Shown here piece after piece: positions 48,957-60,749 of a stretch of DNA of 64,000 nucleotides. The position numbers and the translations under genes were made by a program. Below the pieces are notes generated by a model that saw only the letters and a program-made list of their open reading frames with translations, did no database searches and was not told the origin of the DNA. The DNA lies in NCBI GenBank assembly GCA_002633005.1, contig NMRA01000396.1, forward strand, positions 179,199 to 243,198. The letters run 5' to 3'. Numbering within the stretch: the first letter of the stretch is position 1; the number at the start of each line of letters is the position of its first letter. This DNA is from Phoronis australis. Lineage: Eukaryota > Phoronida > Phoronidae.

Positions 48957-51426
48957 CCCACGGCCACACTCACATATAGCTAGAAGTGCCCGATACTTGA
49001 AGAACAGAGGATTTCACCTTATGAATGGCGAGGAATCTGTTTCCCAGGACTGCGTGGAGTTTGGTTGGCGTTTAATATGGCATGGGTATGGGGATGTGTA
49101 CAGTACGTGAGTTTTGTATCTACTGGTTTAGAATTGGGGTTTGGAGAATAGAAGCTTAATTTAGAGATGCAGCCATGGAATCGTTTTTATCCCCTGCCCT
49201 AAGTCCAGTACCCTATATAGTCTTTATTGCACACCCAGGGACGGATATTGGATATCACAATGTCACGTAGGAAAATTGTTTCTCGAAAGCAACTGATATC
49301 GTGCATCTACGAGTTGTACATAAGATCCCAGAAGAGCAAACGTTAACAACCAAGCTGGACGAAGTCATGAATCACTAAGACTCGATTGCAAGTTTGAAAT
49401 TGAACACAACACGCAAGGCTATATAGTTTATAGACAAATACACGGCTACGTCGACTTCGAATGACTCGGAGAAAGACAGAAATTGTCGAGAGAACTGATG
49501 TTCAGAACAAATCAATCTAGTTGTTTACGAGTAAGAATCAATATGCGATTTCCAAATGTTTGTAAGTTTAGTTTCCTTGGTTAGCTGACAACAAGTCCCA
49601 AAACACCTAACTCACCTCGATCGCTTGTGCAAGACATGTTTCTCTTCCGTCAGCTGGTTCGTGTGCATTATGGGTAATCTCTCCCCTGGCAGCGCCGCGT
49701 AAATTGTAAGGTTTGGTTGAAGATCCGCCCACTTTTTATCAATTAAAATTAATAGTAAAGTATCGGAAGTATGTACTTGGCTGTAATTTACGAAAGGTGT
49801 TAATTTTAGTGATATATTTCGATTGGCAAAGCTCAATTTGTGATCTAAGCAGGTGAAAGTAAAGGAAATAGTGACTTTAAAAGCAGTTTTTTTAAGAGTT
49901 CGCTCGGGACATCTTTTGCGTACAGCATCGATATGGCAGTTACCGGAGTGGCGGGACTGAAATGTTGAAATATAGGATGCAATTCTTTTTCGGTTCTATT
50001 AGCAAAAGTTTCTTGTTGCCACGCGAGTGTCTAACGTTTATCGGTTGCGCCCTTGGCAAGCAAAACTTTTTCGAAATCTGCACTATACTCCACCCGAAGC
50101 AGAACTTCCTTGTTAGTTAACTTGCTTCAACAACTTACAAATACTCTTAGGATGATTGGAAAAATGCGGTGGGGGGTTCTTATAACCATAGAGGAGGCAC
50201 AGAACAGTTCTCACTGGGTTTTGCCTAGCAAAACACACATCACTTGATTTGTAACCTTTTCTTCACTCTGTCAAAAACAGGATGCATAGAATGGCATGTT
50301 TTCAATTATTTCACATAAAAAGCCCAGCAGATGAGCACAGAAACTTTATTCTTTCTTGTATTTTTGACCATTTCATTCCCACTGACAACCAAGCTAGACT
50401 AAGAAAAATAAGGGCAAAAAAATGCAAAATCGGCACTTTTCACCCGAAAAACACCACTTCCCTGCCGATGCACGACTAAAACCAAACTTAGAGTCTGAAA
50501 GCAAATTTCCTACCGATTCAGAAAATGTGGTCCAAAAGTACTGTCAACCAACTAGTTTTTTGGCAATTCTTGCTTGTTTGAGGGCTACCTAAAATCACAG
50601 CCAATTTCTCGGTCGCTACCCAACAATGCACAATTGCAGCTGGGGGCCGCCATCTTGAAGAAGAGTGCAGCTACAGCCAAGAAAGTGGCCTTTTTTTATT
50701 CACAGCATGTTCACAAATACAAACAAACCACATTCACTGAGCCTACGTGCAATGCCCACCTACAAAATGCCCCCAAACTTGACCTACCCCAAAATTTCTG
50801 TATTTAGGGGTGCAAATTGGCCGCGGCCGCAGCCTAACTATTCAGTGCCACCAGAGCTAACGTGGCTATGCTAAAATATCATGGCCGATGATGCGTAAGC
50901 ATGCAATTACAAGGCCTAACCATGCAGTTGTCCTTGGAAACCGAGTCAAAGGGTAGACCACAGCGTAGATCATTTTGTACACCACGTGAAATATTTTAGT
51001 GAATATAGCACAACAACGCAGCACTATGAGAAACATAACGATTTTCAATGGATAAACATTTTATCTCAAGAACACGTTTAGAGATTTAATACATTATTTC
51101 TTTAAAGCTTTTTGCAGCTTTTCATTTTCTCCTAAAAGGGTGAAAATCCTTATTCGTAGGCCTCATGCAAAAGTGAAGAATGATGAAAACTTTTCCGAAA
51201 TCATTTTGGAAATGGTGTAGAAAGCATAGTATGGGAAAGTTCCATTTACAATCCATGAGTCATTTCCGAGAGATGACATTCCAAGGATAGCCACATTTGG
51301 ACATTTTCCTCAGGTCTAGTATCCCAAAATCATTGCATTGCACAATGGATAACTTCATGTTTCACGTGACCGTTAAAGAGTACCTACCTGGACCCTGTGT
51401 CTCAAAACGAATTTCAATAGTACATA
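48954..51426. other. Intronic stretch without a recognised gene
   Basis: No convincing exon or transposon. GGCCGCCATCTTG near 50645-50657 matches a YY1-type motif, and GGCCGCGGCCGC near 50819-50830 is locally GC-rich; neither is linked to a visible gene. Confidence 0.35.
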
Positions 51427-51498
51427 TTTTGGCAACAAGGATAATACAGGCTATCAAACATCTTAGGTTAATAGCCTGTAGTATCCTTGTTGCCAAAA
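51427..51498. repeat. Near-perfect 28-bp hairpin with 16-nt loop
   Basis: Arms 51427-51454 (TTTTGGCAACAAGGAT...) and 51471-51498 are reverse complements except for one A-G mismatch. Length and loop size match a pre-miRNA, but the near-perfect pairing is also what a young foldback element would show. It lies within the inferred intron of receptor B. Confidence 0.75.
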
Positions 51499-52999
51499 AA
51501 CAGCTAAAATGAAAAAAATAATTTCTTTGTTAGGACTGTACGTAATGGGTGGTCCTTCTAGGCCATTGTTGTTTTTAAAAGCGCGATGCAGAGGAATTAT
51601 GAGTAAAGTCCGTGGAGAGCCGCCCTTTTCAGTCGTGAAAATATGCATTTGTATGGAGGCTGTAGTAAGAGCAACTTGACTGAGAACGTTTCTGTATTCA
51701 AACTACCTAAATACGTGAACGTTAGATGGAAATGGCATCGTTTTGTGCTCCTTATGAGAGTGTGTTATGTCATCGTGGAACATATGAGTTTAAGTCAGGA
51801 GCCACATTTTGTTCCACACATATCAAGGAATCGTGTTTCAACCAAACACAAAAGCGGCGTTACTATGAAGGACTGGCAACATGGTAAGTATATTTACAAA
51901 TTGTATATAACAAACTGATTTCAGTCGAGGGCGAGTGATGTCAGGCCTTTGACCCCCGGACCTGGCTCAGAAGAGCAACCACGAAGGCTTTTGCCATGTG
52001 TTTAGAAGGTGTTCATTTCCTTATGACAACATTGAATACGAATGACCAATGCTTACTGCGTTTTTTGTCAGTGATACTAAATTGTCTGTTTTGTGAATAT
52101 TGGCCACCCCTCAGTCCAGTTGGTAGTGCATCACACATTTTTGTGGCATTTCTCGTGCAAGTAGGTCGAGCTCATACGGGCTCAAAGCCGACGAAAGGTC
52201 GCCAAATGCAAAGTCGATTTCATTCTCTCTTTCATTAAGTACTTGAATGATGCCTGTTTCCATCCCCGTCTCTGTCTACATAATAATTGTCCACCACTCC
52301 CTCAAAATCGTACTAGTCGTCTGATCTCCTGTGATCCGCCATTGCAATTGATTGTCAAGTGACCAAACGTGTTCCACCCATTACATCATTTGGCGAAAAC
52401 CTTGAAATAACTAACTTCTCTCCAAAATTGAAGGAAACTCTACTATTTGGCTCAAGAAGGGATTATTTAGCTATATTTTAAGGTTATCGCTTTATGTTAG
52501 CAAACGAAACCTCAAAAGTTGTGAAAATTTAAGATTGGAACTCTTTTAAAACCAACATAAACTCGTCTTCCATCCCAAATAAGGTTTTGGCTTAGGCCAC
52601 ATGTCTACATGCTCGCAAATCGACATTTATTTCAATTGGAGAATATTACTTACGGGTTCATTATTTCTATAAATTAGTTAATTGCCACAGTGTGTCATTT
52701 TATGAGCTGAGCAAGATACCAAGAACACCCAGCAGTCTCAAATTGTCTCTGGGAGGTTTCCATATCTGCGTACTTTAATCATCAACAAACTCTCCAAAAT
52801 GCATGGGCGGCGCATCATTGAGAAAGTGGGGCTATAGCCCCCCGGAAACCCTATGGTGCACCACATAAAGACCATGGCTATACCCCCCCCCCCAGCGCCC
52901 CATGAAATGGAGACTGTTGAATTAACCGAGATATCACCCGAAGATATTGCACGCTGGTGGAACAGTGGAGTCGTCGTGCATCGTTTATATTGGAGATAC
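51499..52999. other. Intronic stretch without a recognised gene
   Basis: No recognised gene. A C-homopolymer near 52876-52888, next to GGGGCTATAGCCCCCC (52830), gives local inverted-repeat character reminiscent of a small transposon end, but I could not delimit an element. Confidence 0.35.
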
Positions 53000-53930
53000 A
53001 ATACCTTCACATGCTTGCTCTTTAGAGCTGTTACAACTCAAGGACAAGTCGTCTGTCGTTGGTGTTACAGATCCGAGAAATTGTTGCGCATCTGAAAAGA
53101 TATTACAAGCGAGCGTGACCTCTTCCCCTATGTGCAGTCCACATAGTCTAATTTGTCGACGAAAACAACAGTAAAAGGTGGTGTTACTGGTTTTTTCAAT
53201 AGTTTTTATTTGCAAAAAATCCGCCATTCAAAACTCTCGACTACCTGAAAGATTTCACTGTAGGTGCTTTAACGTTTCAGAAAAACTTTCGTATTTTTAC
53301 AACAACACGTGGTTAAGACATTGCGTAAAGAAGATATCACGTTTGCGAGCTGGTGACTCCTAATAGCCTACAATATGTGATGTAGGTGTTTAATGCAGTG
53401 GGTATCAATGAAACGAAAGTGAGCGCACGTGAACCTGGTTTACTTGATAACCGAAAACCGTCATTCAGTCGACAAATTAATCCAACATCGTGAGCGTGAA
53501 TGCTATTAGACTTGATGCAGAATGGATGACCACCGGGAGCAACAAACACTCATTGTGATACGTGACATTCGAAAACACGGCGTTGGCAATTGTATCAGTC
53601 GATAATTTCGCGTGACCTGACCCCTACACTTTTCGTTGTTTCACCAATTATACCAGTGTATACTTGCTAAGGACATTAAATGACATCAGCTAGTTTTAAC
53701 ATTGACCTGACGATTAGGGATAAACTTACAAGCACACATAATTGCTTCATAACGCTATTTGGTTGTTACAAAAATGTACTGCCAATGTCGGACCTAAACA
53801 TATGTTAAGACACTAACCAATAACACGGAATGCCACGATTGACAGCACTGTTGAAAGCAGCAAATTTCCCATGATTGCTGTAGCTGGACCTTCTGATGTG
53901 TGTTCTTACCCTGAAAAGTATAATATAGTT
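53000..53930. repeat. Segment paralogous to 12400-13461 (signal-peptide exon and intron flank)
   Basis: This shares ordered non-coding words with the receptor A segment (TTCACATGCTTGCTCTTTAG, ATGTGCAGTCCACATA, a GATAATTTCGCGTGACCTGACCC-like run, TTTCACCAAT) as well as the 55-nt exon. It supports duplication of the whole 5' part of the gene, not just the exon. Confidence 0.7.
53818..53872 (-). CDS. Signal-peptide exon assigned to receptor B
   Basis: ATG at 53872 opens MGNLLLSTVLSIVAFRVI followed by a single G and the donor GTTAGTGTC. It has the same length (55 nt), the same phase and clear residue similarity to the receptor A exon (M-NL-L-TVLS--AF-V). Joined to the large exon at 39149 the split codon becomes GTG, valine, then FQTCGVSC. 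No other copy of this exon was found between 39150 and the window end, so receptor B is the natural partner. An upstream acceptor (TTATACTTTTCAG) at about 53914 mirrors the one in receptor A. It could instead belong to a lost or unsequenced third paralogue. Confidence 0.7.
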
Positions 53931-56900
53931 TAATTCCTGTTTCACTATTCCAACTCCTTCGCCCTTGATCTTATATGTTGTACGAACTCTAAACTATTTT
54001 TACGCCTCATTGTTACATAAGTACAAATTCAAAAACAAATTCGTGATTGTCGGTTCGAATACATAATGATTTTGGTAAACAGTGTACTTAAAGAGGTAAG
54101 TAACGTGAGAACTCATAAAAAATGCATGTGCGTGTTAAATGGATAGTGACGAATGTAGTTCTTGGGGATGCCAGCGAGAAAACTATTCACTTTCACAATT
54201 CCAAGAACTTCAAGAACAAAAAAGGTATTTGCTATTTTTGAAACACAGACGAAATAAAACATCTGTCATTTCAGTCTAGTTTTCAACTTTTCCACCGCTA
54301 ATAATATGCGCTCAAGGAAGACGGGCTGGCTGCGGCTTGAAATTGCCATTATTATGTTTACATCAAAGCTCAGGGTTGACATTCCCTTGCATGTACACGT
54401 ATGGGGGAAATGCGCTACGTCTACGTCTTTCCATAACAAATAAGAAGGTGTGCTTTGCCTTGTGACGGATCGGGAAATTTGAAACTAAAGCGAAAATGCT
54501 TTGACATCAACGGAAAATATGTGATGCGCAGTTTGAATTCTGTTTCAGTGGCAGATAATCATTTTGAACAGTGCGATTTAATCTGCTGTTCACGCTGTAT
54601 GTGAATTTAAGAAGCAGACATCCAAATACACTTATATTGGTGTGTCTTACGAATACCACACGAAGAGAATATCAGAATTTACTTTACTGCTTTGTTTTCA
54701 ACGACAATGGAAGGAAAGCTGAAAAAACAAACCATGAATTAAACCTAATTATTAGCAAATGACGCTTGCACACTTCAGGTAACTTGCTGATAAGCTTATG
54801 AATGCAATCTATACAAACTGTCCTAACAAAAGATATGTACATGTACGAAAAAATACAATGACAAAATATTATTTTATTTTATATTGCCTGGGCTTACAAT
54901 AAAAAAGTAAATAATATGTCAGCACGTTTTCAAGATGGTCACTAAATTGCTTAAGAATAAAACATAATTAACATCGTTAGCACACGATACGCTACAATTG
55001 AAACTTACATGTAAGTACAGTCTGGAGTCACGCATTGTGATCCTCGTATGCAATAAAATAGTACGACAAATGTGCAGGAACACTTAAATTCAATTCATAG
55101 GAACCAAAACATGTTCAAAATAATTTGAAGTTCGAGTTCAGTTTATTTACCAGCCCCAAAACCATAGCAACTTAGATCTATTGTATGATACTTTTTCGGT
55201 TAATTTATCCCGCCATGACACTAGCGCATTCCATCAACAACTTGCCACTTAAAATATTCATTCCTTTTCTACGTTAGCTCATTCATTGCTACTCTGCAAT
55301 TATAGAGACACAAGTTGCCCAACATCTCTAGCTAGATCACTGGGTAGACCACAAAACATTAGCTTTCACATGCGTGCACCCAGGGGGGAGCTCGGGGAGC
55401 AAAGTGGGAAAAAAGTCCGCCTCAGAGAAACAGAAAGTCCTAGAAATCGAGACAAAAGTCCACTAAACAGGCGCAGACGCACAGTGAAGGTGGTAACCCT
55501 TTTTTAGTTATTTTTTTGCCAGCGACAGGTCCACATCGTCAGAAAGTCGAGCCCCCAAATTAAAGGTTGGGTGAGAGCATGTTTCACTCTTCGCCTATAG
55601 CACGGAAACAGTAAAATCAATGCAAAAATCCATCATTTCTATATCTATGATATTTGTGTTTGTCTTGTGTTCTATTCATTTTTACGCAAATTTCTTTATT
55701 AATGAAAGTGTAAACGTAAACTGTGATATTATTTGATGATGCTTGTAATTGGTGTATAGTAACACGCTTTCAATTTATTTGAAGGGTGTTCATTGTCTTC
55801 AATTGTAATCAAGTTTCAACTTGTGTTTTTAACTCGCCCCAACCCGGATAGATCTCCATTGATTCATTTATTGGCCCGATCGCAGTTAAATACTAAACAC
55901 ATAACATTGCCATTCTTATCGACGTTTCAATATTACTCATTATCATCACCAGGGCTACAGTCATTACACAGATGCAATAATTCTGTTCAGTGGAACAAAT
56001 CTACCACAACGCATACCACAGTACTGAAGGTCTAAGCTCACTCACAGCTCTAAATGTACGTAGTTTGCGCACGCAGCTAAGTTCAATGTGTTAGCTTAGC
56101 TTTTGATTTTTGCAGGCACCGATTATATGTTTCGATGCATGTATAACATACACTGCACAAAGAAAGGATTCATATTAACTTCAAACATTAAAATAGCAGC
56201 CAAATTCAGGTCCAACAACCCCAAATAAGATTTTACTTCCACACTGAAATCTCACGAACTGTAATTGTGCCTCGAGAAAAAATACTCCTTCGTAAAGAAA
56301 TTGATATTAATAATCTAAAACGTGCATCTTTCCATTCGTAAGTTTGACCGAGATTGGACTAACTAAAATGATTTAACCCAGTTTTATGAAATTTTGCAAG
56401 TCCAAGATTAAGACTGAAAGTTAGCTTGCTGCGGAGTAGGCTTATTGCAGGAATTTTGGTTTCATTGATTTGAATTTACAGTACGACTTTGTAATACAGC
56501 CACTAAATTATTATAAATCGTCCGGTCTGCCTCACGCCTGGCCAGGCCGGAGCGTAACCGTACCGCTGGCTTGAGATAAGTCAGTCACGATCTTCTCACG
56601 CTTACGCTCTGTGTAGCCCTCACGCTTACCTCGGGTTTAGTTATTAACGACTTCATCACGCCTCCTTTACGCTTTCCTCAAGCCTTCAGTAGCTGTGGCA
56701 ACATACCGTGATGGTGTGCCGAGCTAATAAAAACCATCACAGATCTGAGTGTACAGGAGGCGTTCTTGGTGTACCTGTAGAACAACCCATTGTTTTGGCA
56801 TATTATACCACTGTTTTCCGACAAACTCCGCAATTTCTCGTATTGATCATACAATGAGACTCCTATAACTCGTCTGATGTTACATTTATGTTGTCCAATT

Positions 56901-58383
56901 TATTATCATGTCCCATCAACGACTTAACCGTGGTTAGTACAGCTTTAGACCACTTTAGCGGCCTGAGGTAAAGAGGAACGAACGGGATGCTCTATGCGTT
57001 CAATCATGTTTACACTGCTGCCGACTCCATGAAACTCATCCCAGCTGGATAGACCTAAAAATAGCCCATGCATCTTGACTCACGTACTCATGTATTGTCA
57101 CTTTGTGGATTCTTGCATCGTACTCGTGGAGCAGAACTTTTCAAAAAGTTCGGGTGACGCCTTTTCTGAAATCCCCTCGATCACCACACCTCACAACCCC
57201 CTCGAACCACAACCCACTCGACCCACGACCCCCTCGACCCACGACCCACAATTATGTTTATATCTTTGTCATTGATTACTTTAGAAATATCAAAACAAGG
57301 CAAGCAGACTTTTAAAAGACTTAGGAGCCGCTTGGATAAAAGCCACTAAAATCTACACATGTAGTTAGTCTAACATAAACTAAGTATTTGTGTCAACAAT
57401 TTATCCCACTACAGGAGCGAAGCATCAACCTGTGTTGGGTATCAACAAAATGATTATATATCTATGTAAAGTGTGTACGTGTACAAAGGAAAAGTATATG
57501 AGGACCACAATATGAATTACCGATGCAATAATGGGAGAAATTGAATAAGGTACAGACTAAAAATGATATATTTTAAATTTCAACATGGTTGACTCAACAA
57601 AGGAAAATTTAATGAATTACTATTACAAAGTAAAAAGAACTAAAAATAAAGAATAAAAAATGGCTAGGACTGTATATCTATATGGTTGTATGATTGAAAT
57701 TCATTACAACTCGCAGGAATACAAGAATAAGGGTGATAGGTAAGACGCGTCTCTCTAATACTTATAAAATTTTAAAACTTTAGCGATGCTGAGATGCACA
57801 TATTCGGCAGTTTGTTTTTGAGCATTTTTCTGAATTGTTTTGTAACAGGTGAGGTTTGGGGTTGAGAAAGCGTGAATGCAATGAGAAAATGTCTTTTCAA
57901 TTATGTTTTGTGGAATAATATAACAATTAATAATTTCTGGAAGAAAGGTTGCGGAGGCTCTTCGCTTTAGTGCGTGGTATTGGCAATAATGGGTTAAGCG
58001 GTATTAAACAATAATCGGCGAATCTTGAGGGGAGATTTCTTTCTAGTTTGGATGAATCAAGCTTGAAATCATCATGGAAATCTGAGAAGTGTGTTACAAG
58101 AATAATAGAAAAAATTTAGACAGGAAATATGAAAAATGTTGTTGAAGGAAAGAAGATTCATAAACCGAAATAATGGGTCGGTACAGTATGAGCTACGAAA
58201 TATGATAAGCTAACATTTCGAACAACTCGTTTTGTTGTAATACTTGTAGTCGATACAGAACATTGACTAAAGCACAAGAAGCAGCTCTACTTGCTTTCTT
58301 GTAAGCATGTGCCTTCAGCGACAAATTACAACACATGATTCTGGCCGTACTTTTAAAAAACTCTGGAAGAATATGTGTATAGT
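53931..58383. other. Gene-free stretch
   Basis: This follows the receptor B 5' end on the minus strand and presumably includes its promoter, which I cannot define. GC-richer sequence with repeated TCACGC(T/C)T words lies at 56520-56690. A short CCCTCGACCCACGA minisatellite lies at 57175-57250. No gene is recognised. Confidence 0.4.
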
Positions 58384-58602
58384 ATCCATTAACTTCCTAA
58401 AATTACACTTACCACTAGATTGACCGATCACTCTGCTACACTAGGTGACCATATTTATGGGAAATATTCCTGTATGCTGGAACAGTCTCACGTTGGGATT
58501 CTACTATCGTCTCCATCTGACCACTGCCACACCGTCATAATAATTGACACCAAAACAAAGCATGAACTCGAGTACCCTGATACGTTAAGGCACATACCCC
58601 AC
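58384..58602 (+). pseudogene. LINE endonuclease C-terminal fragment
   Basis: The frame reads RLTDHSATLGDHIYGK, then SHVGILLSSPSDHCHTVIII. This matches the end of the apurinic-type endonuclease domain of LINE retrotransposons, in which the S-D-H triplet holds catalytic residues that help nick target DNA. Only about 60 residues remain before a stop at 58603. There is no methionine at the fragment start (the natural context is LTTRLTDH), and no reverse transcriptase follows. It is a truncated remnant; the LINE clade cannot be named safely. Confidence 0.6.
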
Positions 58603-58605
58603 TGA

Positions 58606-59177
58606 AGGAACGGTCAATACGTGATCTCAAAGAAGAACTTTAACTTAATAAATGACCAACTCATACTCAATGAGAGTAATGCCTTTAACACAAATTACAA
58701 CGTTTCCTCTCGAACTTTAACTGATTTAACGAACTAAGGCTTACCCTCCAAAATCAAAAAACATTAAACAAATACGAGCATAAACTAAACGCATGGATAA
58801 CAATGGCATTATGATGTCAATGATAAGACAAATTGTATAGACAACTTACCTCCACGATTTAGGACTACTAGCATGAACATAAATGAGGAAGTATACACAG
58901 TTCACAGTTTATATCTAATACAACAAGAATGAAATGTCAAATAATAAGTCCGCTAATGTACAATATTTCATGCATTTCATTACATATTCATGATACATTT
59001 CTGCTAATTGTGTTGATTTGATAGCATTAAAGGGGGTTTGATTATAATTGGTCAATTCAAATCTCTGTCAACCCAGGAGTAAAATCTAGCAAAATAACGT
59101 GATCATCTGAAACTACATCGCGGTATCTCAAACTTTTACTCCCGTTCTCGCCAAACACTTAAAAACTTGGTCTACTG
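58606..59177. other. Gene-free stretch
   Basis: I see nothing recognisable. Continuation of the LINE downstream of the endonuclease fragment is absent. Confidence 0.4.
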
Positions 59178-59516
59178 CATAGGCGGATATAGGGGGGCAG
59201 GGGGCCCGGGCCTCCCATCCCTTGGCTGCCTCAAAAAATAAAACAGCAAGAGCGTAGGGAAATGTTGAATTCATTAATTAACCCTGGTAATTAAAATTAT
59301 ACGGCTGAAACAAAACTTAAATGTGTGCAGTTTTAATGTTTTTTTTTGGGGGATCGGGGCTCAGATCCAATTTCAAGTGTCAAATTCGGAACACGGCGCA
59401 TTCGTAACGGAACTATGGCTAAGTATAAGCTCTCCCGCGATATCCCAGGCGACCGGCAGTGGCGCTGCGCACTGNCAAAATGTTGCCCCCCATGTGATAT
59501 CCTAGATCAGCCACTG
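59178..59516. mobile_element. Short inverted-repeat element, about 339 bp, containing an N
   Basis: The left end CATAGGCGGATATAGG and the right end, read on the other strand as CAGTGGCTGATCTAGG, match at 12 of 16 bases. G-runs follow inside both ends. TACTG flanks both sides (59173-59177 and 59517-59521). Ends of the CAGTGGCGGATC type occur in non-autonomous hAT-like elements, but those make 8-bp duplications, so the superfamily stays open. The N at 59475 has no flanking duplication that I can see. Confidence 0.5.
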
Positions 59517-59521
59517 TACTG

Positions 59522-60390
59522 ACGTCGAATAAGCATCGGAAATGGCGCCTGATACAAAAATTCAGACGAGGTAATTCGAAAACTTGTCACATAGACAAAC
59601 CTACGTCGGTGACGACCAGGACTCCGTAAGTCTAATTTTGCGCCCACTGTCATGCCGCCATCGTCCCCTGTAGGCTTCTATCGGATACTTCCCGATGCCC
59701 CTCTGTAAAAGTCCCGATGACTGCATAGTCCCGTATGCCGTAATAGCGCGTAATAACTGTTTTGATTACTATTTCATGATAGAGATACTAATATCACACA
59801 CTGTTTTCTCATGGATGTTAAACTTAAGATTTGTGATACTAACATATACTGTTATGGCACACTAAAAGGGAAAGACGCGTTACATGAATACAAATACTAG
59901 TAACACAGTTCTACATTGATGCACAGGACACGACATCCGAACAAGAATGCAGTTTTACGTAAAACAATTTCCATAAACTTGCAAGTTTCAAACGGTGTAT
60001 AAATGAATACCTAACTCTGAAGAATTACAAGCATATCATGTCAATGTCAACGTATTATCAGATGTCGCGTGAAAATTGAGAAAAATCACTTTGATCATGA
60101 AAGTTTATCGTTTAAGGTGCGCGTCTAGCATGGTTCCACCCCGCCCACGTATTGCGCCGCCGTTTTGGCCAGAGACGTATCAACATGGACGGGGGGTTCT
60201 GTGGATTCAAGCCCCCTCGAGACAGGATGAAAAATAAAAAAATTAAAAAAATTTCGCCAGGAAAACGAAATCAGCTACTAGGAAACAAAAAAAATTCTTA
60301 CACGGGAGGGAAAGCGCTTCCTGACCTTTTCTCTGCTAAGCGCCACGCGCCTCGGATTCAGCGCGAATCCCAAACCCAACCTTACTGAAA
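59522..60390. other. Gene-free stretch
   Basis: No recognised gene. A lysine-rich frame at 60152-60388 follows GC-rich sequence with several CpG (60120-60200), but it matches no family and low-complexity A-tracts produce the lysines. Confidence 0.35.
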
Positions 60391-60575
60391 ACCATAGACT
60401 ATACATGTAGTTCATGGACGGCCAACTCCGTATACATGTACATTCAATGGACGAAATCTGTGATCTGACGCATAAGCCCTTACATCATTATTCACTGGCG
60501 ACATCTGGCTAAATTTTCTGGTGCAATTTCCGGCAAGTACGTCGTCTGCTAATCATGGTCGGCTACTGTGTGGCC
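60391..60575. repeat. Repeat related to 17424-17745, without the MITE
   Basis: This contains ACCATAGACTATAC, CATGGACGGCCAACTCCG, TTCAATGGACGAAATCTGTG and TTTCCGGCAAGTACGTCGTC in the same order as the earlier copy. The MITE position is continuous here (CATCTGGCTAAATTTTCTGG). The unit leads directly into the ATG of the THAP-like frame. Confidence 0.7.
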
Positions 60576-60749
60576 AGTTGTTTGGCCACACGCCCGAAAT
60601 GCAAAGGAATTAGCTTCCATACCATCCGAAGATCCCATAATCAGCTGCGGGAAGAAAAGCTTACTTCTTGTATAAACGTGAATGGCAGTTGTTTCAGCAA
60701 TAAGACTTTAAACATTTGTTCAAGGCACTTCGAAGATGAATGTTTTTAA
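60555..60749 (+). pseudogene. THAP zinc-finger domain fragment
   Basis: The 64-residue frame begins MVGYCVASC and ends ICSRHFEDECF. It shows the THAP zinc ligands C5, C9, C55 and H58 and the internal SFHTI and LREE-LTS motifs. THAP domains bind DNA and occur in transcription factors and P-element-type transposases. The usual tryptophan after LRE is lysine here, the Cx3C spacing is shorter than the common Cx4C, and TAA follows directly after ECF, before the conserved tail of the domain. It is either a decayed copy or an exon with an unseen donor. A related stretch upstream at 17.4-17.7 kb has lost the THAP reading, which suggests a repeated, possibly transposon-derived, gene. Confidence 0.6.

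Larger units (their letters stand above)
39150..53817 (-). other. Inferred receptor B intron 1, about 14.7 kb
   Basis: On the minus strand it runs from GTTAGTGTC (53817) to TTTTCAG (39150). It is over four times as long as intron 1 of receptor A, partly because of the 3.7-kb transposon at 42738-46450. The first few hundred bases next to the large exon share words with intron A (GAGAAA(A)TTTGA, CTGTTCACAT). Other paralogous or unrelated exons inside it cannot be ruled out, and the linkage rests on phase and homology only. Confidence 0.6.

Noticed and set aside
48844-49110. 88-codon frame with a His-Thr repeat
   Set aside because: It is produced by the CA microsatellite; the rest resembles no family.
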